64,000 bases of DNA from Prosapia bicincta (Eukaryota > Arthropoda > Insecta > Hemiptera > Cercopidae): contig JBAIZL010000005.1 of assembly GCA_036971475.1 (NCBI GenBank), positions 245,628,323-245,692,322 on the forward strand, written 5' to 3'. Below the pieces are notes generated by a model, which saw only the letters and a program-made list of their open reading frames with translations, made no database searches and was not told the origin of the DNA. Shown here in pieces: positions 32,423-45,422 of this stretch. How positions within the stretch are numbered: position 1 is the stretch's first letter; every line of letters begins with the position of its first letter. The position numbers and the translations under genes were made by a program.

Positions 32423-32934
32423 ATATTTTTTATTCCCTTGTATTTTATATAGGTTACTTTGGTTTTATGCTTTGTAAAGAAGGTATGCACCCAGAGATAA
32501 AGGTTTTTTGCGGTTCAAAATAAGTACCCATGCTTGAAACCCAAAAAATCTGCGAAAATATCGCCAGTTGCATATTGTTCGCATATCTTGGTCATATCTT
32601 ATTTCCAAAGCATATAATTTGAGATAACATCTCTGTATTGTGAGTTTTTGTTAGCTTGTTAAGAAATACAAATATAATATATTTTTTATTCCCTTGTATT
32701 TTATATAGGTTACTTTGGTTTTATGCTTTGTAAAGAAGGTATGCACCCAGAGATAAAGGTTTTTTGCGGTTCAAAATAAGTACCCATGCTTGAAACCCAA
32801 AAAATCTGCGAAAATATCGTCATTTGTATATTGTTCGCATATCTTGGTCATATCTTATTTCCAAAGCATATAATTTGAGATAACATCTCTGTATTGTGAG
32901 TTTTTGTTAGCTTGTTAAGAAATACAAATATAAT
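32423..32934 (+). repeat. 256-bp tandem duplication
   Basis: Copies 32423-32678 and 32679-32934 are nearly identical; each begins with TTTTATTCCCTTG and contains TTTTATATAG|GTTAC. A short third start (TTATTCTCTTGTTGTATTTT) follows at 32940. Confidence 0.92.
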
Positions 32935-32989
32935 ATATGTTTATTCTCTTGTTGTATTTTATATAGCTCACTTTGGTTTTTACATTATA

Positions 32990-33155
32990 TTGTATTATTT
33001 AATTTTTTTGTGCATGTTAGACTAAATGTTTAGATGTATTTTGTGGTTGCATGTTAAATTTTATTTTTATAATTGTATTATTTAATTTTTTTGTGCATGT
33101 TAGACTAAATGTTTAGATGTATTTTGTAGTTGCATGTTAAATTATATTTTTATAA
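32990..33155 (+). repeat. 83-bp tandem duplication
   Basis: TTGTATTATTTAATTTTTTT...GCATGTTAAATT occurs at 32990-33072 and 33073-33155 with two or three differences. Confidence 0.92.
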
Positions 33156-33169
33156 TTATAGCATAAACA

Positions 33170-33385
33170 CAGCATGTTTTTCAGGTTAAAATAATTATAT
33201 ATGTATTTCTTCCAGGTTTAGATAAATAATACCAATATTTATTCTTGTTTCAGCACGTTTTTCAGGTTAAAATAATTATATCTTTATTTATTTCAGGTTT
33301 TATATAAATAATACCAAATTTATTTAATAACATTTTTTTATTGTTTATTTTCAGGTAAAATAATATATGTTTCTTACTTCCAGGT
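33170..33385 (+). repeat. Repeated splice-acceptor-like motifs
   Basis: Units of the form GTTTTTCAGGTTAAAATAAT / TTTCTTCCAGGTTTAGATAAA / TTCTTGTTTCAGCACG recur in pairs across about 215 bases, giving at least six pyrimidine-rich CAGGT ends in a row. Confidence 0.7.
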
Positions 33386-33716
33386 TTACATCATTAATAT
33401 CCCTAATACTCCTTCCTCTTTCACGCATGCTAAGGCTATCTCCGGATAGTTTGTCTAGGGGCAACCCTGGTAAAGCGTGTTGTCCTGGACATCATAGTTT
33501 CTGTTCACTGGGAGCTTGATATCCAACCCTCACCCCCCGCCCCCCTTTTTGTCTTTTCCCCGAGGTGAGTAAACGTAGCGGATGATTGGCGAGATGAATT
33601 TCGCGTCATTCGTTGCATCACCCGGCTTCCAATAGTCATATAGCAAGAACGAATTCAGCGTATGTCTATTATTCACTTACACCCCAATCCCTCTAGGTTG
33701 CCGTTGGTCTATTCGG

Positions 33717-33938
33717 CTGGTGACGTGACGAATTGCGTTCCAGTCTAGTAGAGCGCCTAGGGATCCCTTTGTGCAGAGTGTTACAAGGAGGATATTCAGT
33801 ACATTCTGCTTAGAGTCACTCCTTCCTATTCTTTCCCATAGTTTTAAGGAAAAAATTTTTTTAATATTTAAACGACCTTGACCCAGTTTCTAGCTGGAAG
33901 AAAATGCTTCACACATTTTCCAAAGCTTGGATTAAAGT
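33717..33938 (+). repeat. Third copy of an arm segment, just outside the right arm
   Basis: Direct repeat of 36538-36760 (CTGGTGACGTGACGAATTGC through CCAAAGCTTGGATTAAAG) with a few changes. It carries a degraded version of the short coding-like remnant. Confidence 0.9.
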
Positions 33939-35005
33939 AAGAATACACACAAATTTAAATTTATAAGTTATTATAAAATAATTATTGAATTTTGTAGTCC
34001 ATTACACTGACCATTTTGATAAAATAAGATTTTGTGAGTAATACTTGGCCAAATGGCTCTCAACTAACATTTTCAAAAAATGTTATTGAAGAATACATTA
34101 TAAACAAAAAACGGATGAATCAAACGTAAATATTGACTAGGTGTGGCTTTATAAACATAACCACACTTATTGTATTATTTAGCAACATAGTACTATAGTA
34201 AATATGTGTTTATTCCGGTAATATTAATTTATAACTTGCGTGATATTAATTTATATTCTTGTAATTAATGATTATGTATGTGATCACACACACAAATTTT
34301 AATTTATAAGTTAATAATAAAAATAATTATTGAATTTTGTACTCCATTACGTTCGGCGAATCTTATTAATCACTTAAACAATAGTTGATGACTATGCGAA
34401 CTTTGAGTTTTGTAAATTTGTTAAAACTTACTGAGACAGAACGTTTTCGATCGCTCGGTGGAACATTATATAAAATAATGTCGGTGTTACGATAGTCATA
34501 ATATTAATTATCATTTTATATTAAATAATTAATCTATATGTGCAAATTTCTTAATCTCAATTTGTAGAGGATCTTAGTAACAATAGCAAAATCTATTTTT
34601 TGTGTTGAAACAATACAACTTTGATGATTTGTGTTATTAAAAATATAATTATAAATTTTTATCTAACCCTGGTATGATTTAGAAGAACCACATTGCTTAT
34701 CAAGTTACTAAACAATTTAACATATTACTATACCAAAAATTGTTGTCTAAATTAAAAATTTACAAATTATATCAAAATTTTTCTAACGTGAGATTTTCTT
34801 TTAGAAAAAAATTATTTTTTCTTAGTTTTTGTTAAAGTTACTTCCAAATAGTAACACTTTAAAGAGTTGATTGAATTTTCAATCAAATGAGGCTGGAAAT
34901 AATTTCTCATTTGTCGAAATAATAAACTACAGTAAAATATTTGCCGAATTGAAACAGTACGAATTCGGTTTGTATGTTACATATTAGCATGACGAACCAC
35001 AAGAG

Positions 35006-35250
35006 AAGACTGGCTCACTGACTGACTGAACCATAGGTTCACTCCTTTCTTTGGTTCTTACTGAAGCGCTTCAGAACCGAAAGAACAGATGAAAGACAAT
35101 TCTTTCTCATATAACCGTGATTAACTGAATCTTACTGAAGCGCTTCAGAAGAGAACCGGTGAAAGGCAATTCTTTTAAAAAAACCGCGGTTCACTGAGTC
35201 TTTCAAATGAAGCGCTTCAATTGAACCGTTCATGAACCGTGCCCCCCCCA
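35006..35250. repeat. TGAAGCGCTTCA array, right arm
   Basis: Mirror of 24606-24850, with the three palindromes preserved. Confidence 0.85.
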
Positions 35251-35418
35251 TATATAATATATAAAGAATGAAAACAGAATGAGTATACTGTAAGATATTT
35301 CTCTAAGAAATTTTAACCTTGAAAGTTTTTAAAATTCAATTAAAACAGGTTATATTAACCACTACCAAATTAAAAGTATTTAACGATCAGCGTTTACGTA
35401 TACATTAGCATTTGAATC

Positions 35419-35694
35419 ATGAAACTGGGTAAAGCTACAATCATTTATAAGCTGGTGATATCCCACGTCGATCATATACCCTTTGTTATACAAGGCATCG
35501 AGCTAAGACGTTAAAAGTATGACACTGTTGAGTTTTCAATTTCGGTGAACTCATCCGAACACCCACTGACACAAGAGGATATGGAAGTGATAGAAAATTG
35601 TAGTAAGCTTCCTTGTGATGCTTTAGCCGAAAATATATTAGATTCATACAAAAGTCCGGTGTTAATTGTACACATTTACATGAAGCCAAAGTGA
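35419..35694 (+). pseudogene. Paralogue of the 90-aa protein with one internal stop (right arm)
   Basis: Mirror of 24162-24437. The internal TAA is at 35512-35514. One substitution (CAT for CAA, codon 19) distinguishes the arms; otherwise the same description applies. Confidence 0.7.
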
Positions 35695-35714
35695 GGGAGG
35701 AAAACCCCCTCCCC

Positions 35715-35780
35715 AGAGAAAAAAGCCAGATACTGTATAAACTTGAAACAGTTTCTATACAATATAGGGCTATTTTCTCT
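35715..35780. terminator. Imperfect stem-loop after the paralogue (right arm)
   Basis: Mirror of 24076-24141, 20 bases past the stop at 35692. Confidence 0.7.
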
Positions 35781-36065
35781 ACATACAAAATTTGAGCTTG
35801 AAAGTTATATGACAAATGGGTCAAAGCAAGTAAAAGATAACTTCAAAAAAATTACATTTCCAATTATCAAAGAGCTGTACAGGAGTTATAGAGCAATAAA
35901 AAAAACCAATATTAGGTTTAGTCAAAGCAAACGCAAAACTACATTTTTTTTCTACAAGACATAATATATATATTTTTTTTCTTTTTTTAGAAATTATAAG
36001 TTACAATAATTATATTATTAAAAAGAATAATAATGTTGTTACACACAAAAATTATCACAAATGTT

Positions 36066-36166
36066 AAGAAAGATAAATTCTCATAACAGAGAGCCCACAG
36101 TCTCTTTACAAATACAACCAAGAACGTGTCTGCAGGGGCAAATAGAACACCAACTTCTTCTGATCT
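36066..36166 (-). pseudogene. Second, decayed IAP RING relic (right arm)
   Basis: Mirror of 23690-23790, same deletion and frame break. Confidence 0.7.
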
Positions 36167-36632
36167 ATAGGTTTTACATAACATATGATTCAAACAGCTG
36201 CTTGAAAGAGAAATTGCTCTCCATTTCTTAACCAACCACAATTTTCAGTATAATGTCCTGATGTACGTTTTAGATTGCAAATCAATCGTTTTCAGAGGAA
36301 ATTACTACAAAATATTAAGCATTTAGTAATTTTCCTTTAAAAGATGATTGCTTAACAATCGAAATGCACATAAGGATATAAAAAAAAAATTGTTGCTCAA
36401 GAGGTTTTGTTTATTTCTAAATTTATTAAAAAATATTTTTTAAAATATGAAATTACATACATAATTTGATAGTTATGGTCAACTCTTTACCCTGTTCATA
36501 TGTTAATTTGTTTAAATATGTTTCTAACCTAATTTCTGGTGACGTGACGAATTGCGTTCCAGTCTAGTAGAGCGCCTAGGGATCCCTTTGTGCAGAGTGT
36601 TACAAGGAGGATATTCAGTACATTCTGCTTAG

Positions 36633-36761
36633 AGTCACTCCTTCCTATTCTTTCCCATAGTTTTAAGGGAAAAAATTTTTAAATATTTAAACGAGCTTGA
36701 CCCAGTTCTTAGCTGGAAGGAAATGCTTCACACATTTTCCAAAGCTTGGATTAAAGTTTAA
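36633..36761 (+). pseudogene. Short coding-like remnant, unrecognised (right arm)
   Basis: Mirror of 23095-23223; stop at 36759. Confidence 0.3.
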
Positions 36762-36909
36762 TACATTCTGTACCTCCTCCCCGAAAAAAAAAAAATAATT
36801 ATTATAAGTTCAAGTAACCCGCAGAGTTACTTATTATAAGTTCAATTCCCCCGCAGAGTTACTTCAATTTGTGATTTGGAACACTTCAATTCCTTCCACC
36901 TCCCCTAAT

Positions 36910-37209
36910 ACCTTCTTTACTCAACTATTGAACGTGAGAGAACTCTATTTGGACGATTACATAATTGAAGCGAGCGATGTTGTAGTGGAGCTGTTGTAAG
37001 AGGAGCTCATTCGTTTAAATTTTATAAAGTTTGGACTTGTGATGGAGTCCGAATTTGTAAATGTGGAAGGAGAAATATCTCAGAGAGCGTTTATAACTAG
37101 GAACAGAAAAATTACTTTTGCATCAGACCTGGAAAACGTAGCCAGGGAATGTATGCAGGAGATTGTTTTGAAAATAACCGAACACGGGGTCTGGATGGAC
37201 ATTAGGTAA
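36910..37209 (+). pseudogene. Relic of Polinton DNA polymerase B N-terminus (right arm)
   Basis: Mirror of 22647-22946. The internal stop is TAA at 36997-36999 and the terminal stop at 37207-37209. The same stop in both arms shows it decayed before, or homogenised after, arm formation. Confidence 0.5.
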
Positions 37210-37683
37210 AAATTAAGAGTATGGTGGAAGTAGTTATATCCCTTTACCTAAGAAGATAGCATCCACCTTGTCTTGCATTAATGTCTAGAACTCCGATAAT
37301 CTCCTGATGTACGTTTAGATTGCAAATCAATCGTTTTCAGAGGAAATTACTACAAATATTAAGCATTTAGTAATTTCCTTTAAAGATTATTGCTTAACAA
37401 TCGAAATGCACATAAGGATATAAAAAAAATGTTGCTCAAGAGGTTTTGTTTATTTATAATTTTATTAAAAAAATATATTTTTAAAAAATATGAAATTACA
37501 TACATAATTTGATAGTTATCGTCAACTATTTACCCTGTTCATATGTTAATTTGTTTAAATATGTTTCTAACCTAATCCCGACACTGTGGGAGAACGTAGC
37601 ATATAACAACCATGAAAAACAGAGCTCATTTTAGAATCGACAGATGTAAATATTGCGCGCTAAACAAAGAATGCTATTTGCTC

Positions 37684-37691
37684 TATATAAA
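37684..37691 (+). promoter_or_regulatory. TATA box, right arm
   Basis: TATATAAA followed by GTTCACTCGTTACTC about 40 bases on; mirror of 22165-22172. Confidence 0.4.
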
Positions 37692-37798
37692 CGTGTAAGA
37701 CCTAGTAGAATCCGTTCACTCGTTACTCTGGTGCTCTGACGTATGTTCACTATTAGAACACTCGGTCAGCGTAGGTGACGGTCAACAAATATTACAAT

Positions 37799-37944
37799 AT
37801 AATTATAAAGTCACGCGTGACTTTAAAATTATAGTGTAATACTTGTCGCACAAGTATTCACTATAGCTAAAATGAAATTTTAATGTAGAGAAAACAGCCC
37901 TATAGTATAAGACTGTGTTTTACACTATAGGGCTGTTTTCTCTA
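37799..37944. repeat. Three-hairpin cluster, right arm
   Basis: Mirror of 21912-22057: stems at 37799-37832, 37830-37865 and 37886-37944. Confidence 0.9.
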
Positions 37945-37967
37945 GGGTCTATGCAGACCCATCACGC

Positions 37968-38240
37968 TCACTTTGGTTGTCGGTAGAAAGTCAACAATAG
38001 TACCGGCTTTTTGGGAGAGCGAAGGAGGTCTATAACCTCCTGACAAGGAAGGCTCTTGCAATTCTCTACAATGGCTCTTTCCCTAGCGGTGAGTTTTCGT
38101 TTAGACCTCAACACCGAAAGAGAAATTTCCACTTTTTTATAGTCTTCCTTCCACATGTCGTATGCTACCCCAATGCGCAGCAACGACACGAAGTCGGAAA
38201 TTTCAAGCTGTTGTACAATTGTTGCCTTACCGACGCTCAT
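37968..38240 (-). CDS. Hypothetical 90-aa protein, new family, copy 1 (right arm)
   Basis: Identical in protein sequence to 21616-21888; TATA box at 38276-38282, perfect hairpin 23 bases past its stop. Two intact copies per element, both reading away from the nearest element end toward the centre. Confidence 0.7.
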   Translation of the reverse strand: MSVGKATIVQQLEISDFVSLLRIGVAYDMWKEDYKKVEISLSVLRSKRKLTARERAIVENCKSLPCQEVIDLLRSPKKPVLLLTFYRQPK

Positions 38241-38342
38241 GATTTTATTGCTATAGGATAACAAGTCGCCACATGTTATATACTGTTTCCCAACTCGCAG
38301 CTGGCCTCAACATCTGGCTGTCAAGCCGGTATCCCCCAACAC

Positions 38343-38444
<102 letters not shown>

Positions 38445-38644
38445 TGTTTGATGTTTGAATATTAATAAAATAGAGGATTTTTTAGTTGAGCAAAGGTGTA
38501 AAATGACTTAAGCTTGGCCAAAGCAAACACAAAATTACATTTTTTCTACAAGACATAATATTTATATATTTTTTAAATAATAAGTTACAATAATTATACT
38601 ATTAAAAAGAAATATTGTTGTTAAACAAAAAATTATTACAAATG

Positions 38645-38863
38645 TTAGGAAAGATAAATTCTCATAAAAGAGTCAACAGTTTCTCTGCAAATTCCGCAAG
38701 TTTTGCAGGCTAATCCGCAAAGCAAACAAGCAATAACGTGTCTGCAGGGTAAATAAACCACTTGAACTTCTGATAGACAGATTTTACATTCTGCACGAAG
38801 TATATCTGCTGCCAATGAGGTCTTCCTAGTAACTAAAGCCTTAGGTAGGTTTTTAAAAACAAT
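38645..38863 (-). pseudogene. IAP-type RING finger fragment (right arm)
   Basis: Mirror of 21037-21255 with the complete C3HC4 pattern and the YLS end; no BIR and no start codon. Confidence 0.75.
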
Positions 38864-39703
38864 TTATTCAGGCCAAATACCTGTTACAACAAACAATCGC
38901 TAGCACAACGATATGTAAACACATTAGCTCACGAGCGAGGAACCTATATCAATAAATTAACATGCTTTTACATTTTTTAACCAGTAAAGATCTGGAGAAC
39001 AAACAGAGAAGTCACCGTTCAGTCTTTGCGACTGACACATTTATAACGAAAATAATCCCATCACCTCGTAACGGATTTCAACGGTTTTAAAAAAAATACT
39101 TCAACCGTACACACACGCGATGTTATAGTAAAAATATAGGTCAGCAACGAACTGGGTACAGAATATAATACAAACATTCTCTAGGTAAACAACGGTTTTT
39201 ACATTACCCCCCAACATGTCCGAACATGCTTCTTATTACGTCACACTCAGCAACGAACTGGGTACGAGATATAATACACACGTTCCTTTACAAAAACACA
39301 TGTCAAAATGACGTCATTCTCTAGAGGTAGGTTTTTAAAAACAATTTATTCAGGCCAAATACCTGTTACAACAAACAATCGCTAGCACAACGATGTGTAA
39401 ACACATTAGCTCACGAGCGAGGAACCTATATCAATAAATTAACATGCTTTTACATTTTTTAACCAGTCAAGATCTGGAGAACAAACAGAGAAGTCACCGT
39501 TCAGTCTTTGCGACTGACACATTTATTGCGAAAATAATCCCATCACCTCGTAACGGATTTCAACCGTAAACACGCGACGTTATTGTAAAAATATAGGTCA
39601 GCAACGAACTGGGTACAGAATATAATACACACATTCTCTAGGTAAACAACGGTTTTTACATTACCCCCCAACATGTCCGAACAGGCTTCTAATTACATCA
39701 CAC
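38843..39703 (-). repeat. Subterminal long repeats A and B, right arm
   Basis: Mirror of 20197-21057: two ~380-400 bp units in tandem with an intervening partial unit. Confidence 0.88.
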
Positions 39704-39981
39704 AACAGCCAACACCCATATCACCAACCAACCCATACTACCTCACCTAACGGTCTTTAACGGAAAATTAACGTATTTCTAAAAAAAACACCTGCCACAT
39801 ACACACACGCACAACCGCGCACAACCGCCCACATTCCAGACCTCGTACCATACACGTCACCCTCCAATAATCGCTGAAACCAACCCCTCATACCCCACCT
39901 AACCGTTTTTAACGGAAAAGTAACGTATTTTCCGTCAAAACCACCTGTTTTTGTGGCGAAACTGTGGTTTTGCCATCTACT

Positions 39982-39987
39982 CACATT
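39982..39987. other. 6-bp target duplication of nested element, right copy (CACATT)
   Basis: Directly follows the element terminus ...GCCATCTACT and is followed by the remainder of the inverted LTR. Confidence 0.95.
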
Positions 39988-40305
39988 AATAGAATTACTA
40001 CTTCACAAAAACTTCTTATTATGCAATACTCTTCTGATTCGAGGAGCAACACGCTCCTCGAGCAATCTACTGAGATTGGTAATGGGTGATTGTGTCCCTG
40101 TGGTTTTATAGTATTCAGACATTCCTTGAATTATTTCCAGAACATTCTCTGTTATCTGGAATCTTAATGGGTTTCTATAATATTTTAATTGTTTTAACTT
40201 AATTACAAATAATTTAGTTATTGCGTCTTTGAATTGAAATATCTATTATGACATATTTGAAAATATAGGGTGTTAAAAAAGGCAGGTAACCATTGGGGCA
40301 CAACA
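39988..40305 (-). repeat. 3' LTR, second part (inverted orientation)
   Basis: Reverse complement of 11093-11410, ends GGGGCACAACA. With 19761-19918 it reconstitutes the 476-bp LTR length. Confidence 0.95.
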
Positions 40306-40309
40306 GTGG
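40306..40309. other. 4-bp target duplication of the LTR provirus, right copy (GTGG)
   Basis: GTGG follows the inverted LTR, matching 11089-11092. Confidence 0.85.
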
Positions 40310-41329
40310 TCAAGCAGTTATCTACCTCTATCTCGCATCTAGGCACATGTTGAACAAGACACAGTGGTTGTACCTGAACGATACGTATAGCAGTGAAGTT
40401 TGACCAACACTGAGTCAACGCCCCCCCCCACTCTAAATGACTACGCATAGGCAGACCAACGTCTCTTGCTATGTCTCACGAGTAATATTTGTTATTACAT
40501 TTGCTCAAAATGTAAGGTTAGTTTTAATTTTACAAAAAAAAAAATTAATTTTTAATTATCAATTCATTTTATTAACAAATGTTAGGGAAACCATACTACT
40601 TCATAAAATAGGAAGAAAGCATGTTTCAAAATCGTAATTTTATTTACTACTTTTCACCAGCCCAGAAGAATTGGGAAGGGTTGAAAGAGGAATAATGCAA
40701 GAAAAATCGAATACTTAGTAACAGAACAAAAATATTGACATTTTCAAGTTCGAAAATAACAAAGCCGAACCATTCAAAGGCTTTGAGAGTTTCTACTTCA
40801 GACATTTCCTGAATAACAGTTACATAGCTCTAATCTTACTGTACTTTACAATAATCTTAATATTTCCATCCGACAAGGCTGACCGCCGCCATATCCGATG
40901 GCAATCAGCAAACGGCTTTGACTGGAAACGTGGGAGCGGAAGAACTGAGTATTGTCCGTAGTCCTTTGTTTTAAATAGTTCTTGAAGATTTTATGAGTTT
41001 TTCGTGACCTCCGAAATAACGGAAGACTATTGGCCTTCTTTGCGCACTTTACAATATTTGTCTAGTAAAATACCCAATTACTTTCACCTTAGATCTGTTA
41101 AATACCAAATGTATGATTAGTTTCTACAATAAAATATGACACAATTCATTACTCGTTTTGTGGACAATTTATTTCACCATTTTTAAAATGACATTTAATA
41201 TTAATACCGTTTATACGGACAAAACACTAATTGTAAATGAAATTTGTATCGATTTTGTTGCTAACTAGTTTATGGTAACAGAATTTACAGCAGACAACAT
41301 CATAGTAAACGAAAGTGTTTGAAATGAAA
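40310..41329. other. Host flank, nothing seen
   Basis: Short frames only; a C-run lies at 40421-40429. Confidence 0.5.
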
Positions 41330-42960
41330 CTAGCAAATTCATTAATGCATTATAAAAATATTTTATATGGAGAAAATTAAAACTTATACATTCTTTAAAC
41401 CTATCAATAAATACGAGAAGTTAGTTAAATTTATAATAAAGTATTTTGTAGAAAATATCGTTTAGCTCCTAAACGAAAATTATTGTCATTCCATGAAGTA
41501 AAAGAAATACGTTAAAAGTGATTTATAGCAAGTGAAATTTATTTTGATTCATTGCGAAAAGTATTGTATAAATGTGATTCATTGCGAATTTTATACTTGA
41601 GTAAAGCCTCAATATTGAGAGAAATAATTTAGATCAGGCGTAATTTATTGTAAACTGATTCACAATAATTCTAAAACTTGTGTAAAATTTGTATTGAGAA
41701 AAGTGAGTTATAGCAAAATAAATATAATTTAAATGTCATTCATGGCAAACGAGATTCTTGGAAAATTTTAAATCTTCATATCAATTTAATATGAGAATAA
41801 GTACACTGCATTTCTAAAAAACATTTATTTATTGTAATAAAAATTTAATTTAAAGGTGATTCATGGGAAATGAAATACTTGAGAAAACTTCAATTTATAG
41901 GGAAATTATTTATAGCTGGATAAATTTATTGTAAAATTGATCTATGCACAGTAAATTCTTGTGTAAAACACTTTGCAGAGAAAATTATTTATAGAAATAG
42001 AAATTTATTTTAAATTTTAAAATTTAAATACAATTGCATTATTGTAAAAAGTTATTTAAAATAGGAAAAATATATTTTAAACGTGATTCATTACAATAAT
42101 TAAAAATAAAATTCTTTAACAAACTATGTTGTAGGGAAAAATTATTTATAGCAACTGAAATTTATTGTAACCATGATTAAAGGGACGTAAAATATTTGAG
42201 TAAACGACATCGGGAAGAAATAATATTAATAATTGCAAAGTATATTAAAAATCTAATCTATGATAAATGAAAAACTGAATAAACTAAGCTAATCAGAAAA
42301 GTTATTTATATCAATCGAAATTTATTTTAAGTTTATACATTTTTAAAGTATCTTAAACTTTTGTAAAGTTCGTTAGTGAGATAATTGGATTATAGTAAAC
42401 TAAAATTTAATTTAACCATAATTCAGGAAAAATTAAATACTTGATTAAATATCATTGTCGGCAATAATTATTTTTATCATGAAAAGTTTATTGCAAACGT
42501 TATTTAACGTAATCTTAAGTCTGTGTAAAGTTAGTTAGGTAATTTAGTAAACATACAAAGCGAAATTTATTTAAAGTGGTTAATAGAAAATTCTTGAGTA
42601 AATTTCAATTGCCTGGAAAAATTATTTATTGATTGGAAAATTTATCGATAAAAATGTATTCCCAAAAACTGATAAAATTTATTTATCCCATCGTAAATGT
42701 AATTTATAGAAAATTGAATACTTTAATTAACTGCGATATTGGGATACGTTGTTTATATCAAGCGAAATTTATTGCAACATTTTTAAAAGTAATTTTAAAC
42801 TTGCGTAGAAATCGTTAGTTAAATGAATGAATTATATCGAAACTAAATTTACTTTAAACAAAATTCATGGTAAACAAAATCCCCGAGTAACCATCATTGT
42901 CGAGAAAAATTATTTGTAGCAATCGAAATTTATTGTAAAACTATACTGGTAGCAAACAAA
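41330..42960. repeat. Degenerate satellite, ~160-bp (2 x ~80) period
   Basis: The word (A)AAATTATTTATAGCAATCGAAATTTATTGTAA recurs in diverged form near 41896, 41983, 42133, 42295, 42461, 42615, 42745 and 42902. It alternates with TAGTAAACTAAAATTTAATT-type and ATTCATGGTAAA-type half units. Confidence 0.7.
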
Positions 42961-43955
42961 GATGGGATTATATCTTCGGTAAGAAATATTTCTTGCAAAT
43001 TATAGCAAAAAATCCTTTCTCTGGCCAATTTGTAAACAACACTGATAACGAACTTTATTACTCACTTAATTACAAATTTCTAACATTTTTTTAAAATATA
43101 TTATTAGAAATGTTTGTTGACGAAAAATCTACCTATTGCAAGTATAATGCACAGCAAATGGCCTCGTGGCAGCAGACATTTTGCACAATTCGTTCCTTAC
43201 CGAAGTTCTTATACTGTAACCAGTTGCTCTTGTTTGCCAATTCGCTTTGGTCAAGGAAACAAATGCGAAATGTTATTCACAGTTACCATGCGTTAATTAT
43301 GAAATGATGTAAGCTCCGATACGCGTGGAATACAGGTGAAAGTAAATTTCATGCGCAACCAGTAGCTTGGCAATGTTCTCCATAAAGTTAGATCAGCTGT
43401 TGAAATATATTCTATTACACGACAAGGGACGTTTTCAAGCAATTCGATGATCAAGTATTCTAACAATTTTATTGTTCTAACGTACGACTATTTTATAACT
43501 GTATTTTTGCACAAAAACATTATTATAAATTATATATAGAATTGCTTTAGTCCTTATGTATTTTACAATTGTTTTACTTGAAACTAGTTTAGGCGATGGC
43601 AAACTATTGAATACATTTAGGTTGTCTCTTCAATTTTATTCGATTTAGAGTTTAATAATGACATCAAGTTGGTTTTCAATAAATATTAGGGGCCTATGCT
43701 ACTATGAGCTAACTTTGTAATACCTGTTTTACTTCCTATTCATTTATATTATTCGTTTTGACTTTGAGTCTATTCAATCTTTTATCTAATAAATTATTCC
43801 GATTTAAGGTTATTTTAAAACCGTGTTTAAATAGATAATATTCAAGATACATAAACGATGTACATACTTCTCTTTTGAAAAGCCTAACAACTCTCGCTTG
43901 TAGCACACTATGAGAAATATATTCCTTCATTCGCCTTTATTTAAACTAGTGTGGG
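42961..43955. other. Host flank, nothing seen
   Basis: No gene or repeat supported. Confidence 0.45.
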
Positions 43956-44815
43956 ATATTGGGGCCTCCATCTGTAATTCCAATACATTGATTCAAAATA
44001 TATATCACTGCAACAAAATTTACTTTGCGTGTAACTATACCTACCACAATTCAATCTGGACAGTCCCTATGCTTAGATTTAGACATTTCCTTGCATATAG
44101 ACGTTCACTCGACTTAAAACTTCAGATTATCTATATAATTTAGTTCTAAATAATCTTTGTGTATCTTAAATCCTGACAATATATACTCGACCTGGACATT
44201 ATCTTCAACTGGAGATCTGGACATTCTCTTGCAACTTGAATCTACACAAATACTATCTACCTTACATCTGGGCAGTCTTTAAGTAACTTAGATCTAGACA
44301 TTGTCTTGCATGTAACATTCGGTATGTAGGCTAGAACTTCACATTCTCTATGAAATTTAAATCTAATACATCTCTATTCATTAGAGGACTCGACATTCTA
44401 TCTGCAACTTAGATTTCTGACATTCTATAGCCAATTACAATTTGGACATTGTCCCGCAACTTAGATCTAGATATTGTCTATCACTCTTAGATTTGGGCAG
44501 CCTCTTTCCAATTTAGATTTAGAATTTATCTTTCTTTTAGACGTCCAATACGCGAGAACGTCAACTTAGATTGGAATTTATAGCTAAAATATATTTATGT
44601 ATCTGGGGTCCTGGTATTCTAGGCGCAACTTAGATCTGGTCATTTTCTTGCAACTTAGATTAGACATTCTCTATGCAACTTAGATTTCTACATTCTGTTA
44701 TAAGTAATATCTGGACATTCTCTTACTACGTAGGTCTAAACATTCATTACGCGACTTATAATTTAACAATCTCTATGCAACTGAGATCTAGACAATATCT
44801 CTAGTCAACTTTGTT
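43956..44815. repeat. Degenerate minisatellite, ~31-bp unit
   Basis: Words of the form CTTAGATCTGGACATTCTCT and TTGCAACTTAGAT recur more than 15 times with heavy divergence. Confidence 0.75.
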
Positions 44816-45422
44816 TGGAAACATTTCATTGTTCAGCAGTAAGAATTGACGTTGAGCTATAGAGGGAGAATCAATTGCTTGCCTCCACACAACGGAAGTA
44901 GACGGAAGTTAGGCTTTAGAAAACTGGAGTAATGCGGATGTACTGAGGTGAGACGAATCCAAGTTACGTCACTGGAAATCTATCGCGCATTGTGCGCGGA
45001 AACGTTTCTCACACTTCGGTCTGGAAATCACGTTCAGATTTGACGTTATCTTAAACGCGACGATTTTAGGTAATTTGTGGACACAAAGAAGTGCCAATAG
45101 GTGACAAAGTGCCAGTTTAACACGCTTTGATTCTTTGCGGTGTTGCCAATCCGTGTCCTAGATATGTTCTCACAGCATCTAGTGTAAAATTTTGACAACC
45201 AGAGTGGTAGAAAATATTTGAAGAAATTACCAAAGATAAAAACTGTCTGAAATTTCTGAAAGTAGCGTGCAGTGAGGGAATTTTTTGGATTAATCCTGTA
45301 AGAACGTTTTTTAATTTTTTAAAAATCTGTAATCGGCTAAAATATTATTTTAAATTGGTTATGGCAAAAGTTTTGTAACACTTTACAACTATTTTATGAG
45401 CTTAGCTTGTGAATTTATGTTA
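44816..45422. other. Host flank, less AT-rich, nothing recognised
   Basis: A GC-richer patch (44880-45060, with CGCGCATTGTGCGCGG) but no gene. Confidence 0.4.
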
